Part shown: positions 46,386 to 55,052 of the stretch, piece by piece
How positions within the stretch are numbered: position 1 is the stretch's first letter
Layout: each line of letters begins with the position of its first letter
Source of the DNA: JADJYF01 sp965278995
Lineage (GTDB): Bacteria > Pseudomonadota > Gammaproteobacteria > Ga0077536
NCBI GenBank assembly: GCA_965278995.1
Contig: OZ257136.1
Location: 4,340,001 to 4,404,000 of the forward strand
Length of the DNA stretch: 64,000 nt
Direction: 5' to 3'
Notes under the pieces: model-generated
Seen by the model: only the letters and a program-made list of their open reading frames with translations
The model's database searches: none
Told to the model about the DNA's origin: nothing
Translations under genes and position numbers: made by a program

Positions 46386-47541
46386 GGACATCCTGAACGA
46401 GACCGACCCAGTAGCTGGCGCCTATCGGGATCACGTCGTCGTTGAAATCGAAATACGGGCTGTGCAACAGGCAGCCGCCGTCGCCGGGGCCATTGCCGAT
46501 GAATGCATAGCAGCCGGGTTTCTTCTCCAGCATGTAGCCGAAATCTTCCGAACCCGTCACAGGCTCGATATTCGTGTTGACATTGTCAGCACCGAGCAGC
46601 TCGCAGGCTGCGCGCGCCGCGATCGCGGTTTCCGTCGGCGAATTCACGGTCGGCGGAAACCGTTGCTCATACCACCACGACAGCTCGCAGCTATGGGCGC
46701 TACACAGCCCCAGCGCAATCTGCTGCATGCGTGACTCGATCAGCGTGCGGACCTCCGGACTGAAGCAGCGCACGGTGCCGCGCAACAGGACCGATTGCGG
46801 GATCACGTTCCATGCATCGCCGGCATGAAACTGCGTGACCGAAACGACGGCGGCTTCAGTCGGTTTGACGTTGCGCGAAACGATGCTCTGCCAGGCCTGC
46901 ACCACGGCCGTTGCCACCAGTATCGGGTCGACTGCCAGATGCGGCAGCGCTGCATGGCCACCTTTGCCGGTAATCGTCACTTCAAAGATATCCATCGCTG
47001 CCATGGCGGCGCCGGTGCGCATCGCCATCTGACCGACAGCCAGTCCTGGCCAGTTGTGCAGGCCATAGACCGCGTCCATCGGAAAATCCTCGAACAGGCC
47101 GTCATCCATCATGGCCTTGGCGCCAGCTTCGCCTTCTTCGGCCGGCTGAAAGATGAAATGCACGATGCCATCGAAATCGCGATGCGCGGCCAGGTGCTCT
47201 GCCGCTGCCAGCAACATGGCCGTATGCCCGTCGTGACCGCAGGCATGCATGACACCGGCATGCTGCGAGCAATGCGAAAACGCATTCAATTCCTGCAGCG
47301 GCAGCGCGTCCATATCGGCACGCAAACCAATGGAACGATCGCTGCGACCGGCCTTGAGCGTGCCGACAACACCGGTCCGGCCGAGCCCACGCACTATCGG
47401 GATGCCGAAAGCCGTCAGCTTGTCTGCGACGAGATCGGCTGTCCGCTGCTCCTGATAAGCGAGTTCGGGGCGCGCGTGGATCTCGCGCCGCCAGTCGGCA
47501 TGCACGAGCTGTCTCGCGGCAATCTCGGCAACGATCTTCAT
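46375..47541 (-). CDS. M20-family amidohydrolase (hippurate/N-acyl-amino acid hydrolase type)
   Basis: 388 aa. Metal-binding residues of the M20D group are visible: 'MHACGHDGHTAMLLAAAEHL', 'FQPAEEGEAGAKAMMDDGLF' and 'HNWPGL'. The dimerisation insert 'EVTITGKGGHAALPHLAVDPI' and the final 'GSEDFGYMLEKKPGCYAF' complete the family. Such enzymes remove acyl groups from amino acids or related amides. The substrate is not predictable. Its 3' end overlaps the GGDEF-EAL gene tail-to-tail by 11 bp. Confidence 0.93.
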   Translation of the reverse strand: MKIVAEIAARQLVHADWRREIHARPELAYQEQRTADLVADKLTAFGIPIVRGLGRTGVVGTLKAGRSDRSIGLRADMDALPLQELNAFSHCSQHAGVMHACGHDGHTAMLLAAAEHLAAHRDFDGIVHFIFQPAEEGEAGAKAMMDDGLFEDFPMDAVYGLHNWPGLAVGQMAMRTGAAMAAMDIFEVTITGKGGHAALPHLAVDPILVATAVVQAWQSIVSRNVKPTEAAVVSVTQFHAGDAWNVIPQSVLLRGTVRCFSPEVRTLIESRMQQIALGLCSAHSCELSWWYEQRFPPTVNSPTETAIAARAACELLGADNVNTNIEPVTGSEDFGYMLEKKPGCYAFIGNGPGDGGCLLHSPYFDFNDDVIPIGASYWVGLVQDVLKR

Positions 47542-47611
47542 GCGCGTCTGTCTCCTGGGAAAGACCTTCTATCGGCAAGCCATGGCCATTCAGGCGAATT
47601 GCTACCGGCCG

Positions 47612-48430
47612 TTACAACCCGGCCTGGCTGCGCGCTTCCAGCAGTCCGTCGGCGATCGCCTGAAAAGCGCCGATGGTGTCGTATTTCTCAGTATGTTCGA
47701 TGCCGGTGACGCCGACCGCAGCGAGTGCGGCAAGTTGGTCGGCGGCACGCCCACGGTCACTCAAGTCGAGGCGCGTCAGCGGAATGATCGCGGGCTGACC
47801 TTTGCCCTGAGCCGCCATGGCCGCTTTCAAATGGGCGATTGGCACGCGCAGTTTGTCCGGGTCGCCCTCTGTCGGCATCCAGCCGTCGCCATAGCGTACA
47901 GCACGCGCCTGGACATGTTTGCCACTGCCACCAATCAGTATCGGCGGACGCACGGGGCGCGGGCTGAAGATGAAACGCTGGCCATTCGCTTCGACGATAT
48001 CGTTGTCGAAGCAGGTATTCAGAAAGCCGAGCGTCTCGTCGGTAATGCGCCCGCGCTGTTCGCGCGGCACGCCGGCAGCGGTGAATTCAGCGGGCATCCA
48101 GCCGGCGCCGACGCCGAGACTCAGACGGCCATTGCACAGTTCCTGGATCGACGCGACCCATTTGGCGGTAGCGAGTGCCGGACGATAAGGAACGACCAGC
48201 ACCGACGTGCCGAGCCCGATGCGCTGCGTGATGCCGGCCGCGAACGCGAGCGTCGCCAGCGCGTCGACATAGCGGCCGCCCGAGCCTTCGGCTTCGTCGG
48301 GCGGGATCGCAATATGGTCGAGCACCCAAAGGTCGTCGAGCCCGGCCGCTTCGGCCGCGCCGGCACAGCCGGCAATGAACTCGGCGGTCGCAACCGGGCC
48401 GGAATTGCGGAGCAGCATACCGAGACGCAT
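47612..48430 (-). CDS. Luciferase-like (LLM class) flavin-dependent oxidoreductase
   Basis: 272 aa TIM barrel of the bacterial luciferase/F420-dependent group: 'LDDLWVLDHIAIPPDE', 'RIGLGTSVLVVPYRPALATAKWVASIQEL', 'GRLSLGVGAGWMPAEFTAAGVP' and 'PPILIGGSGKHVQARAVRYGDGWMP'. FMN or F420 cannot be told apart by eye; most such genes in gammaproteobacteria use FMN. It lies 70 bp upstream of the M20 gene on the same strand and may be cotranscribed. Confidence 0.9.
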   Translation of the reverse strand: MRLGMLLRNSGPVATAEFIAGCAGAAEAAGLDDLWVLDHIAIPPDEAEGSGGRYVDALATLAFAAGITQRIGLGTSVLVVPYRPALATAKWVASIQELCNGRLSLGVGAGWMPAEFTAAGVPREQRGRITDETLGFLNTCFDNDIVEANGQRFIFSPRPVRPPILIGGSGKHVQARAVRYGDGWMPTEGDPDKLRVPIAHLKAAMAAQGKGQPAIIPLTRLDLSDRGRAADQLAALAAVGVTGIEHTEKYDTIGAFQAIADGLLEARSQAGL

Positions 48431-48593
48431 GACGCCTTGCCTCTTCTGATTCTGAATGACCTGATAGTGATGCAGCTACTGCCAGCGCATGGATAGCGCA
48501 GGCCGACGCCCGCATTACACCATGCTGCTTGGTTGCGGGCTACGCTCACCAGCCGCTCCAGCCGCTCAACGACGATTGTTCGACTTTGCGATA

Positions 48594-50618
48594 ATGCGTC
48601 TCGTGATCCGAATCCTGCTTGTTCTTTTGATGAGTGTTTCCGGCGGCGCGTTCGCCGCTGGAGTCTCCACCGATGTAGCTGTGGCATCGGATAGCGCGCG
48701 AATGAGTCTGCTGATCCTGTTTGCCGACCGCGCTGCGTTCCGTGCTGCGCTGGACGCGCTCGACGCCCGCGAGTGGGCGCCGTCAGCCATCGAAGCGCGC
48801 CGCCGAGCGGTTACCCGGGCGCGCCTCAGCAGTTTCGCGACGTCTGTCGATGAGCGCGAAGCGCAGATCCGTGCAGCACTACCGCCCGCCATGCGCGAAT
48901 CGGCAATCTTCGAGCCAGAGCCTATCTTCAATGCCATGCTCGTGCATCTGCCACGGCACGACGGGCCAGACGCGCTCGCGGCGCTCAAAGCGGCACAGGC
49001 CTCTGGCGTGGGCGACATTGCGCATGTGTCGCTGCACCCGTACTACCCGGTACTCCCGATGGCCGCGGCGGTTGCACCACCGGCTTCAGCTACCAACGCG
49101 ATGGATGCGGGCGCTCTCGACATCGCTCTGATCGACAATGGCGCCGATGCCAGCCATCCATTGTTGCAGCACACGTTTACAGCGTTCGATTTCGCGCCGG
49201 GTACGCCGGGTGCCGACGGTCGGCTGATGCGCTCGCACGGGACAGCCATGCTGGGTCTCTATGCCCGGATTGCGCGCGGTGAACGACTCGTCGCAAGCGG
49301 GAGACGCCAGCAGCTCGGAGGCGACTTCGGGCCGTTCCCGCTGGCGCATGCGCTAATTACCCGGGCCGGGCCGGAGACGCCGGCAGGGCGTAACGTACTG
49401 TTACGCGATCTGGCGTGGTTGATGATGCCCGATGCCGCAAGGCCGTATCCCGACCTCATCAACTACAGCCAGGGCAATGGCGCGCTCTGCGCATCAGCGG
49501 GTAGCGCCAGATGCCGTGGTACCCGCTGGTTCGGTGTCACACGGATCATCGACAGGCTGATCGATGAACAGGCCGTTGTTGTCGTCAAGTCGGCCGGTAA
49601 TCACGGCTATGTCGAGAGCACCAGCATGACGGTGCCGGGCGATACCTACAACGGCATCACGGTCGGCAACATGCATGCGTTCGATTGGACATCCTGTAAG
49701 CCCAGCGCCGATCGCGTGCGCCACAAGATCTACCGCAACAGCAGTGTTGCCCCTGCTCCGGGGCACGGCCCGCGTCTGCTCGACCTCGTCGCGCCCGGCG
49801 TGCGCGTCGACACGACCGGCGTCGATCCCGCCTGGTGTCGCGCACGCTGTGCGAAAGATGCGTCAACGCCGTGCGCATTCTGCTCGCGTCTCGGTCATCG
49901 CCTCGAGCACGATATCGGCTATTGGAAAACGAATTCCGGTACCAGTCCGGCAGCAGCAATCGTCGGCGCCGCTGCGGCCGGTCTCATGCACGCTGGAACC
50001 CGTGCGCCGCACCTGGTGAAAGCGATTCTGATCAATAGCGCGGATGCCTGGACCAGCAGTGGCACACCGCCGCCGAGCGTGCGCGGCAATGGCCAGGGGT
50101 GTCGCGAAGATCGTGTTGCCGGAGCGCACGGTCCGTATCGCCACGGCACGCACTATGACCGCAGCTACGGCTGGGGTTATTTGAATACCGCTGCAGCGAT
50201 GCGCGAGCGCGAACATGCGCAACTCGGTGCCATACTGCCCGGCGCCCGTATCTGCTATCGCGCAGAGCTGAAATCATGGGACAAACTGACCCTGGTGTGG
50301 CAGCGTCATGCGAGTGCGTGCATCGATTGCGAAACGCCGGGCTGGCCACCATTGCAGATACTCGGCCTTGCTCTGCGCGAGGCCGAGACGCCTTGGGGGA
50401 TCCTCGATCGCGACCTTGAAGCGGACCGTCAGGACAATGTCTTGCAGGTGGCTAACGGGCGCGGCGAGCAGGCGCATCCGCGTGCTCGCACCGTGCTGGT
50501 TGAAGTCAGCGCTGCGCCGTCATCGGGCCGGTCCGGATCGCCGGCAGGCGAATGGTTCGCGCTCGCCAGTCGACGGTCGCTGACCCGTCTCGCGAACTGC
50601 CCGTCACCGCTGCGCTGA
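48594..50618 (+). CDS. Exported subtilisin-like (S8) serine protease
   Basis: 674 aa from the ATG at 48594, which gives a clean signal peptide (MRLVIRILLVLLMSVSGGAF). The catalytic triad is Asp181 (DIALIDNGADASHP), His215 (RSHGTAMLGL) and Ser451 (NSGTSPAAAI), with Asn336 (KSAGNHGY) for the oxyanion hole. A Cys-rich insert near 415-430 (CRARC...CAFC) and other cysteines suggest disulfides. A region of about 150 residues precedes the catalytic domain, and a beta-rich C-terminal domain of about 130 residues follows. Probably secreted to the periplasm or outside. Confidence 0.9.
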   Translation: MRLVIRILLVLLMSVSGGAFAAGVSTDVAVASDSARMSLLILFADRAAFRAALDALDAREWAPSAIEARRRAVTRARLSSFATSVDEREAQIRAALPPAMRESAIFEPEPIFNAMLVHLPRHDGPDALAALKAAQASGVGDIAHVSLHPYYPVLPMAAAVAPPASATNAMDAGALDIALIDNGADASHPLLQHTFTAFDFAPGTPGADGRLMRSHGTAMLGLYARIARGERLVASGRRQQLGGDFGPFPLAHALITRAGPETPAGRNVLLRDLAWLMMPDAARPYPDLINYSQGNGALCASAGSARCRGTRWFGVTRIIDRLIDEQAVVVVKSAGNHGYVESTSMTVPGDTYNGITVGNMHAFDWTSCKPSADRVRHKIYRNSSVAPAPGHGPRLLDLVAPGVRVDTTGVDPAWCRARCAKDASTPCAFCSRLGHRLEHDIGYWKTNSGTSPAAAIVGAAAAGLMHAGTRAPHLVKAILINSADAWTSSGTPPPSVRGNGQGCREDRVAGAHGPYRHGTHYDRSYGWGYLNTAAAMREREHAQLGAILPGARICYRAELKSWDKLTLVWQRHASACIDCETPGWPPLQILGLALREAETPWGILDRDLEADRQDNVLQVANGRGEQAHPRARTVLVEVSAAPSSGRSGSPAGEWFALASRRSLTRLANCPSPLR

Positions 50619-50636
50619 ACGGGCAATGATTATCCT

Positions 50637-51446
50637 TCACAGATCGAATGCGCGGTCGATACGTTCGAATCGACGCCGGATGTAGGCGCGCGATTCCTCG
50701 TGCGTGACGATATAGAGTTCGTTGTTCCTGATCGCCTTGACGACTTTCGCGGCAACTTCCGCCACCGGCAATACGCGTCCGCGCATTTTGTCGGCCTGCT
50801 CGTCAGAGACATCGAGATCGCGTTCAGGCCCACCGTACTCGCTCGGTCGATTGCGCGCTGAATCGTTGATGCGCGTGGCAACGACCATCGGGCATAGCAC
50901 CGAGGAACCGATATTGTGCTCACGCACGTCGCGCGCGAGACATTCAGACAACGCGACTACACCGTATTTCGCCACGCAATAGACCGACAAACCCTGATTC
51001 GCGACCAGTCCCGCGAACGATGCCGTATTGACGATATGTCCGCCCTGACCCTGTGCGATCATGCGCGGCAGGAAAGTCTCGACTCCGTGGATCACGCCCC
51101 ACAGGTCGACTTTCAGGATCCACTCCCAGTCGGCATGCGTCATCTCTTGCACCGGACCGAACACCGCCACGCCGGCATTGTTGAAGATCACGTGTGCTGC
51201 GCCGAAATGCTTGAACGTGGTGTCGGCGAGCTGCTGGACCTGGGTGAGTTCGCCGACGTCGGTACGCACGCCGATGACGTCGGCGCCGGCGCTACTCAAG
51301 CGATCAGCGGCCTCGTCCAGCGCCAATTGTTCGATATCGGCGAGCACGAGCTTCATGCCCGCTGCGGCGAGCAGCTCCGCTGTCGCATAACCGATGCCGC
51401 TCGCGCCGCCCGTGATGACGGCGACTCTGCCAGCGAGAGTCTCCAT
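50637..51446 (-). CDS. Short-chain dehydrogenase/reductase
   Basis: 269 aa. Rossmann motif 'VITGGASGIGYATAELL' (TGxxxGxG), 'NNAGVAVFGPVQEM', catalytic Ser in 'VNTASFAGLV' and the YxxxK as YCVAK. An N-terminal Asp at 'LVLADIEQLAL' suggests NAD preference. The substrate is unknown; neighbours (second SDR, MFS carrier, acyl-CoA dehydrogenase) suggest a catabolic role for a lipid or steroid-like compound, which is inference. It lies 83 bp after the second SDR on the same strand. Confidence 0.92.
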   Translation of the reverse strand: METLAGRVAVITGGASGIGYATAELLAAAGMKLVLADIEQLALDEAADRLSSAGADVIGVRTDVGELTQVQQLADTTFKHFGAAHVIFNNAGVAVFGPVQEMTHADWEWILKVDLWGVIHGVETFLPRMIAQGQGGHIVNTASFAGLVANQGLSVYCVAKYGVVALSECLARDVREHNIGSSVLCPMVVATRINDSARNRPSEYGGPERDLDVSDEQADKMRGRVLPVAEVAAKVVKAIRNNELYIVTHEESRAYIRRRFERIDRAFDL

Positions 51447-51529
51447 GGTGTTCCCCCTGATGCTAGTGTGTGGTGTGGAGCGTGCTCTAACAGCCTGTTA
51501 AGAAGTCCAGGATGGACTTATTCAGAGGA

Positions 51530-52261
51530 TTAACATGTCCAGCTCTCGGTATACGGTCGTAGCTCGACCTCGTTGCTCCAGGCAGATTTCGGCTGCAGGT
51601 GCACCCACCAGTAAGTCTGCGCGACGTCATCCGTGTTCGCAGTGTCCTCGGCCTTGAACGTATTGCCCATGTAGGCGCGGACTTCCGGCACGTCGAGCGT
51701 GCAGTCGAGGCGCATATGCGCGACGTGGATACCATCCCTGGCATAAGCCTTGGCCAGACTCTGGGCAAGTGCGCGCAGCCCGAACTTGCCGATGGCAAAA
51801 AGCGGATTATTGGCCGAGCCGCGCAGTGCGGCCGTCGCGCTCGAATAGATGACGGTGCCATGGCCGCGCGCGATCATCGCCGGCATCACCGCTTTGGCGG
51901 CGGCGAACGCACCGACGACTTCGAGGCGATAGATATCCTCGAGATCGGCGTAACTCATCGCCAGCGGTGCACGAAGATCATAACCACCGCGCGCGTTATA
52001 AATGAGGATTTCCACGGCGCCGAAGTCGCGCTCGATTCCGGCCAGCGTTTTCTCGAGCGCTTCGGGTTCAGTGGCGTCAGCCGCGAAGAAAGCGACGTTC
52101 GCGGCAGGCGCTGCAGCACGGGCCGCTGCCTGTGCCGCAGCACTGCCGGCTTCGGAGCGCGAGACCAGCGCGATATCGCAACCGTGGCCGGCAAAAGTCG
52201 CGGCCAGCGAACGGCCCAGGCCTGCGCCGGCACCAACGATGACACAGACGGGTCGTTTCAT
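51530..52261 (-). CDS. SDR-family protein with Phe in place of the catalytic Tyr
   Basis: 243 aa. A Rossmann-like start 'CVIVGAGAGLGRSLAATF' and 'IYNARGGYDLRAP' identify the SDR fold. At the YxxxK site the sequence is Phe155-AIG-Lys159 (NNPLFAIGKFGLRAL), so the proton-donating Tyr is missing. A subgroup with Phe here is common in proteobacteria, but its chemistry is not clear to me. The end (YTESWTC) runs into an AACAG-CTGTT repeat region. It overlaps the MFS gene by 4 bp, so the two are coupled. Confidence 0.88.
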   Translation of the reverse strand: MKRPVCVIVGAGAGLGRSLAATFAGHGCDIALVSRSEAGSAAAQAAARAAAPAANVAFFAADATEPEALEKTLAGIERDFGAVEILIYNARGGYDLRAPLAMSYADLEDIYRLEVVGAFAAAKAVMPAMIARGHGTVIYSSATAALRGSANNPLFAIGKFGLRALAQSLAKAYARDGIHVAHMRLDCTLDVPEVRAYMGNTFKAEDTANTDDVAQTYWWVHLQPKSAWSNEVELRPYTESWTC

Positions 52262-53568
52262 GAGTCCTGCTCCCGATTGATGATATTTGAGGAAACTCTA
52301 GTAAGTCGGGTCGTCGCCCGCTGCCCGGCCAGTAGCGCGGTGGTTGCGAGACCGATGATAGCGATCGCGCTCAGCGCGATGAAGTAGTACTGATAACCGG
52401 CGAGGCCGGGTGCGTGGTCGAGCAGGCGCCCAGTCAGCGGGGCGAAGAAGATGTCCGGTGTATAGCCGACCAGCGAGACCAGACCGACAGCCGCGCCGGT
52501 CTGCGCAAACGGAACGCCGTTCGCTTGAAGCAGGGCGAAATAGACGCCGCGCAATGCGAACACGCCGGCATAGCTGACGAGCAGTCCGGCGACGACGAGG
52601 TTGCGCAAATTTCCGTCTGCGTCCAGCACGGCGAGGGATGCATAAACTAGGGTAAGCGTTGCGAACAGCGCGCCGACTGCGCGCGCTGCGCCGAGCCGGT
52701 CGGCGAGCAGCCCGGCAGCGACTGCAGCGAGCGGCCGTAAATAGGCACAGTTCGCGGTGAAGCGCGCCGCTTCGGTTTCACCCATGCCGAGGACGTCGAC
52801 GGCATACAGCGCATAATTATCCAGGCCCTTGTAGCCGCAGTACGCACACACCACGACAAAGGCTTGCAACCACACGACGCGCAGTCCGACGACGGCGCGC
52901 AAGCCGTCAACGCCGGCGTGCTGCCTGGACCGGATTTCGAGCTCGTCTTCAGGCACCCACAGCCACACCAGCGCGCCGGCTCCGGCTGTCAGCGCGCTAT
53001 AAAAAAGGATGACCGCATGCAGACCGGCCTGCCGCGCGTTGGGCATGAGTTCTGCGCCATCACTGCCGACCAGCGCCTCGAAGCAGGCGACCGCGAGAGT
53101 CGCACACGCTGCGGCGACGAGTCCGCGGCCACCGTCGAGCAGTCCAAAAGCGCGACCCTGGGCCAGCATACCGCCCCACTGGCGGGTGGCGCGGATCATC
53201 GCTGCCCAGAACAGCAGGATCGTGGTCACGCCCCAATAACCGTAAAGCAACGACATCCCGACGCTGCCGGGCGCGTTGGCCAGATACAGTCCGCCAACGG
53301 CCGTCGCCAGCAGCGACAGGCACATCAGACGACGCGCCGGCCACCTGTCGGCAATCGCGCCGCCAGGAAAATACGCCAGCATGGCCGTCACGCCATAGAC
53401 TGCGAATATGTCGCCCAGCTGGGCGTTGTTGAAGCCGAGGGCCTCGAGTACGCTCGCGCGAAAATACCGGGGCAGATGAAACGGCAGGCTGAAGATCAAT
53501 TCGCCGGCGATGATCAGCGCGAACATCGCGCGGAAACGCTGGCCGGCCGTGGCGGGCGTGACGGTCAT
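52258..53568 (-). CDS. MFS transporter
   Basis: 436 aa with about 12 predicted membrane helices. The MFS loop 2-3 signature is 'GGAIADRWPARRLMCLSLLA', and the second half has 'AAGLLADRLGAARAVGALFA'. The cytoplasmic central loop contains 'WVPEDELEIRSRQ'. Substrate unknown. First gene of an MFS-SDR-SDR unit; its stop overlaps the SDR start by 4 bp. The nested palindrome element lies 17 bp upstream of its start codon, so its promoter region may lie in or beyond the element. Confidence 0.92.
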   Translation of the reverse strand: MTVTPATAGQRFRAMFALIIAGELIFSLPFHLPRYFRASVLEALGFNNAQLGDIFAVYGVTAMLAYFPGGAIADRWPARRLMCLSLLATAVGGLYLANAPGSVGMSLLYGYWGVTTILLFWAAMIRATRQWGGMLAQGRAFGLLDGGRGLVAAACATLAVACFEALVGSDGAELMPNARQAGLHAVILFYSALTAGAGALVWLWVPEDELEIRSRQHAGVDGLRAVVGLRVVWLQAFVVVCAYCGYKGLDNYALYAVDVLGMGETEAARFTANCAYLRPLAAVAAGLLADRLGAARAVGALFATLTLVYASLAVLDADGNLRNLVVAGLLVSYAGVFALRGVYFALLQANGVPFAQTGAAVGLVSLVGYTPDIFFAPLTGRLLDHAPGLAGYQYYFIALSAIAIIGLATTALLAGQRATTRLTRVSSNIINREQDS

Positions 53569-53585
53569 GGGCAGGTAGTATACTT

Positions 53586-53746
53586 AGGACCCTGGTCAGA
53601 ATTAGCTGGTCAACACCGAGGGTGTTCCTGAGCAGTTGCTGCTAGGCGCTTTTCGCCGGCAATAGCGGGGCTATTGCCAGGAAATGCAACGCCGCAGCGA
53701 GTGCTCAGGAACAGCCAAATGTACAGCTAATTCTGACCAGGGTCCT
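53586..53746. repeat. Nested palindromic element of about 160 bp (MITE/REP-like)
   Basis: The outer arms are a perfect 23-bp inverted repeat (53586-53608 and 53724-53746; core GGACCCTGGTCAGAATTAG). Inside is a second inverted repeat, GTTCCTGAGCA (53624-53634) with TGCTCAGGAAC (53702-53712), extended imperfectly. At the centre is a perfect hairpin GGCAATAG-CGGGG-CTATTGCC (53658-53678). No transposase is encoded. The layout fits a non-autonomous element of the RAYT/Y1-transposase type. It fills most of the 212 bp between the divergent MFS and acyl-CoA dehydrogenase genes. Confidence 0.75.
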
Positions 53747-53780
53747 TAACCCTTCTCAACCCGGATCGGAACCTCACGCC

Positions 53781-54986
53781 ATGCACACCTCTGCCCAGCA
53801 CGACCCGCAAGCCCTCAAGACTCAGCTGCTCGCATTCATGGACGCGCACATCTACCCCAATGAGGCGCACTACCATGAACAGCTGAATGCGATGCCGGAT
53901 CGCTTTGCGACTCTGCCGCTGATGGAGGAACTGAAAGAACAGGCGCGTGAGGCCGGCCTGTGGAATCTCTTCATGCCCGCCGATCATGGCGGACTGAAGA
54001 ACGCTGACTACGCGCCGTTGGCCGAAATCATGGGCCGCGTGTCGTGGAGTCCGGAAGTGTTCAATTGCAGTGCGCCCGACACCGGTAACATGGAAGTGTT
54101 CATGAAATACGGCACACCTGAGCAACAGAAGCGCTGGTTGACGCCGCTGCTGGCCGGTGAAATCCGCTCCTCTTACGCCATGACCGAACCGGATGTCGCC
54201 TCGAGCGATGCGACCAATGTCCAGACCTCGATTGTGCGCGATGGCGACGAATACGTGATCAACGGCCGCAAGTGGTTCATCACCAATGCGATGTATGAGC
54301 GCACGAAGATCATCATCGTCATGGGCAAGTCCGATCCGGAAAACCCGAATCGTCATATGCAGCAAAGTCAGATCCTGGTTCCCAAGGACACAGCCGGCGT
54401 CAAACTGGTCCGACCTTTGACGACTTTCGGTTACGACGATGCGCCGTCCGGGCACGCCGAAGTCCATTTCGAGAACGTGCGCGTGCCGGTGGAGAACATT
54501 CTGCTCGGCGAAGGGCGCGGCTTCGAGATTGCGCAAGGTCGGCTCGGACCGGGTCGCATCCATCACTGCATGCGGCTCATCGGTGCTGCCCAACGCGCAC
54601 TCGAGTTCGCTTGCCGGCGAGCTGTATCGCGCTCGACTTTCGGCCGCAAGCTGGCCGAGCATCAGTCGATTCGGGAAGACATCGCCAAGTGTTTCTGCGA
54701 AATCGAACAGGCTCGTCTGCTGACTTTGTCGACGGCGCACAAGATGGATGAAGTCGGCGCCAAGGACGCACGCGACCTGATTGCGGCGGCGAAGATCACG
54801 GTGCCGCTGATGGCGCAAACCGTCATCGATCGCTGCATGCAGATTCACGGTGCGGGTGGCTTCACGGCCGACTATTTCATGGCCGAAGCATTCAGCTACG
54901 CGCGCTGGTGCCGGCAGGCCGACGGCCCTGACCAGGTGCACATGATGGCGCTCGGCAAGCAGATCATTCAGCAGTACGCGGTCTGA
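53781..54986 (+). CDS. Acyl-CoA dehydrogenase
   Basis: 401 aa. FAD-dependent alpha,beta-desaturation of an acyl-CoA. Family marks: 'SSYAMTEPDVASSDATNVQTS' (FAD/substrate), 'YVINGRKWFITNAMYERTKI', 'GPGRIHHCMRLIGAAQRALEF' and 'QIHGAGGFTADYFMAEAFSYARW'. The MTEPDVASSDATN variant is typical of the ACAD10/11-like group. The chain-length preference is unknown. Only about 35 bp separate it from the palindromic element, which probably affects its promoter. Confidence 0.94.
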   Translation: MHTSAQHDPQALKTQLLAFMDAHIYPNEAHYHEQLNAMPDRFATLPLMEELKEQAREAGLWNLFMPADHGGLKNADYAPLAEIMGRVSWSPEVFNCSAPDTGNMEVFMKYGTPEQQKRWLTPLLAGEIRSSYAMTEPDVASSDATNVQTSIVRDGDEYVINGRKWFITNAMYERTKIIIVMGKSDPENPNRHMQQSQILVPKDTAGVKLVRPLTTFGYDDAPSGHAEVHFENVRVPVENILLGEGRGFEIAQGRLGPGRIHHCMRLIGAAQRALEFACRRAVSRSTFGRKLAEHQSIREDIAKCFCEIEQARLLTLSTAHKMDEVGAKDARDLIAAAKITVPLMAQTVIDRCMQIHGAGGFTADYFMAEAFSYARWCRQADGPDQVHMMALGKQIIQQYAV

Positions 54987-55052
54987 CAGACGCAGCGGTT
55001 CCCGGCACGGGCGCGGCCGGGCAGCTGAGCCCCGCGGGCGAGGTCAGCCTGT

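Noticed and set aside
51489..51519. Possible IS end (AACAG-C-CTGTT and AAGTCC-GGACTT repeats) after the SDR gene
   Set aside because: Only short repeats, no matching second end or transposase; may be a weak hairpin after the SDR gene.
53727..54941. Minus-strand open frame (404 codons) opposite the acyl-CoA dehydrogenase
   Set aside because: Mirror of a conserved coding strand with high GC; no family resemblance.
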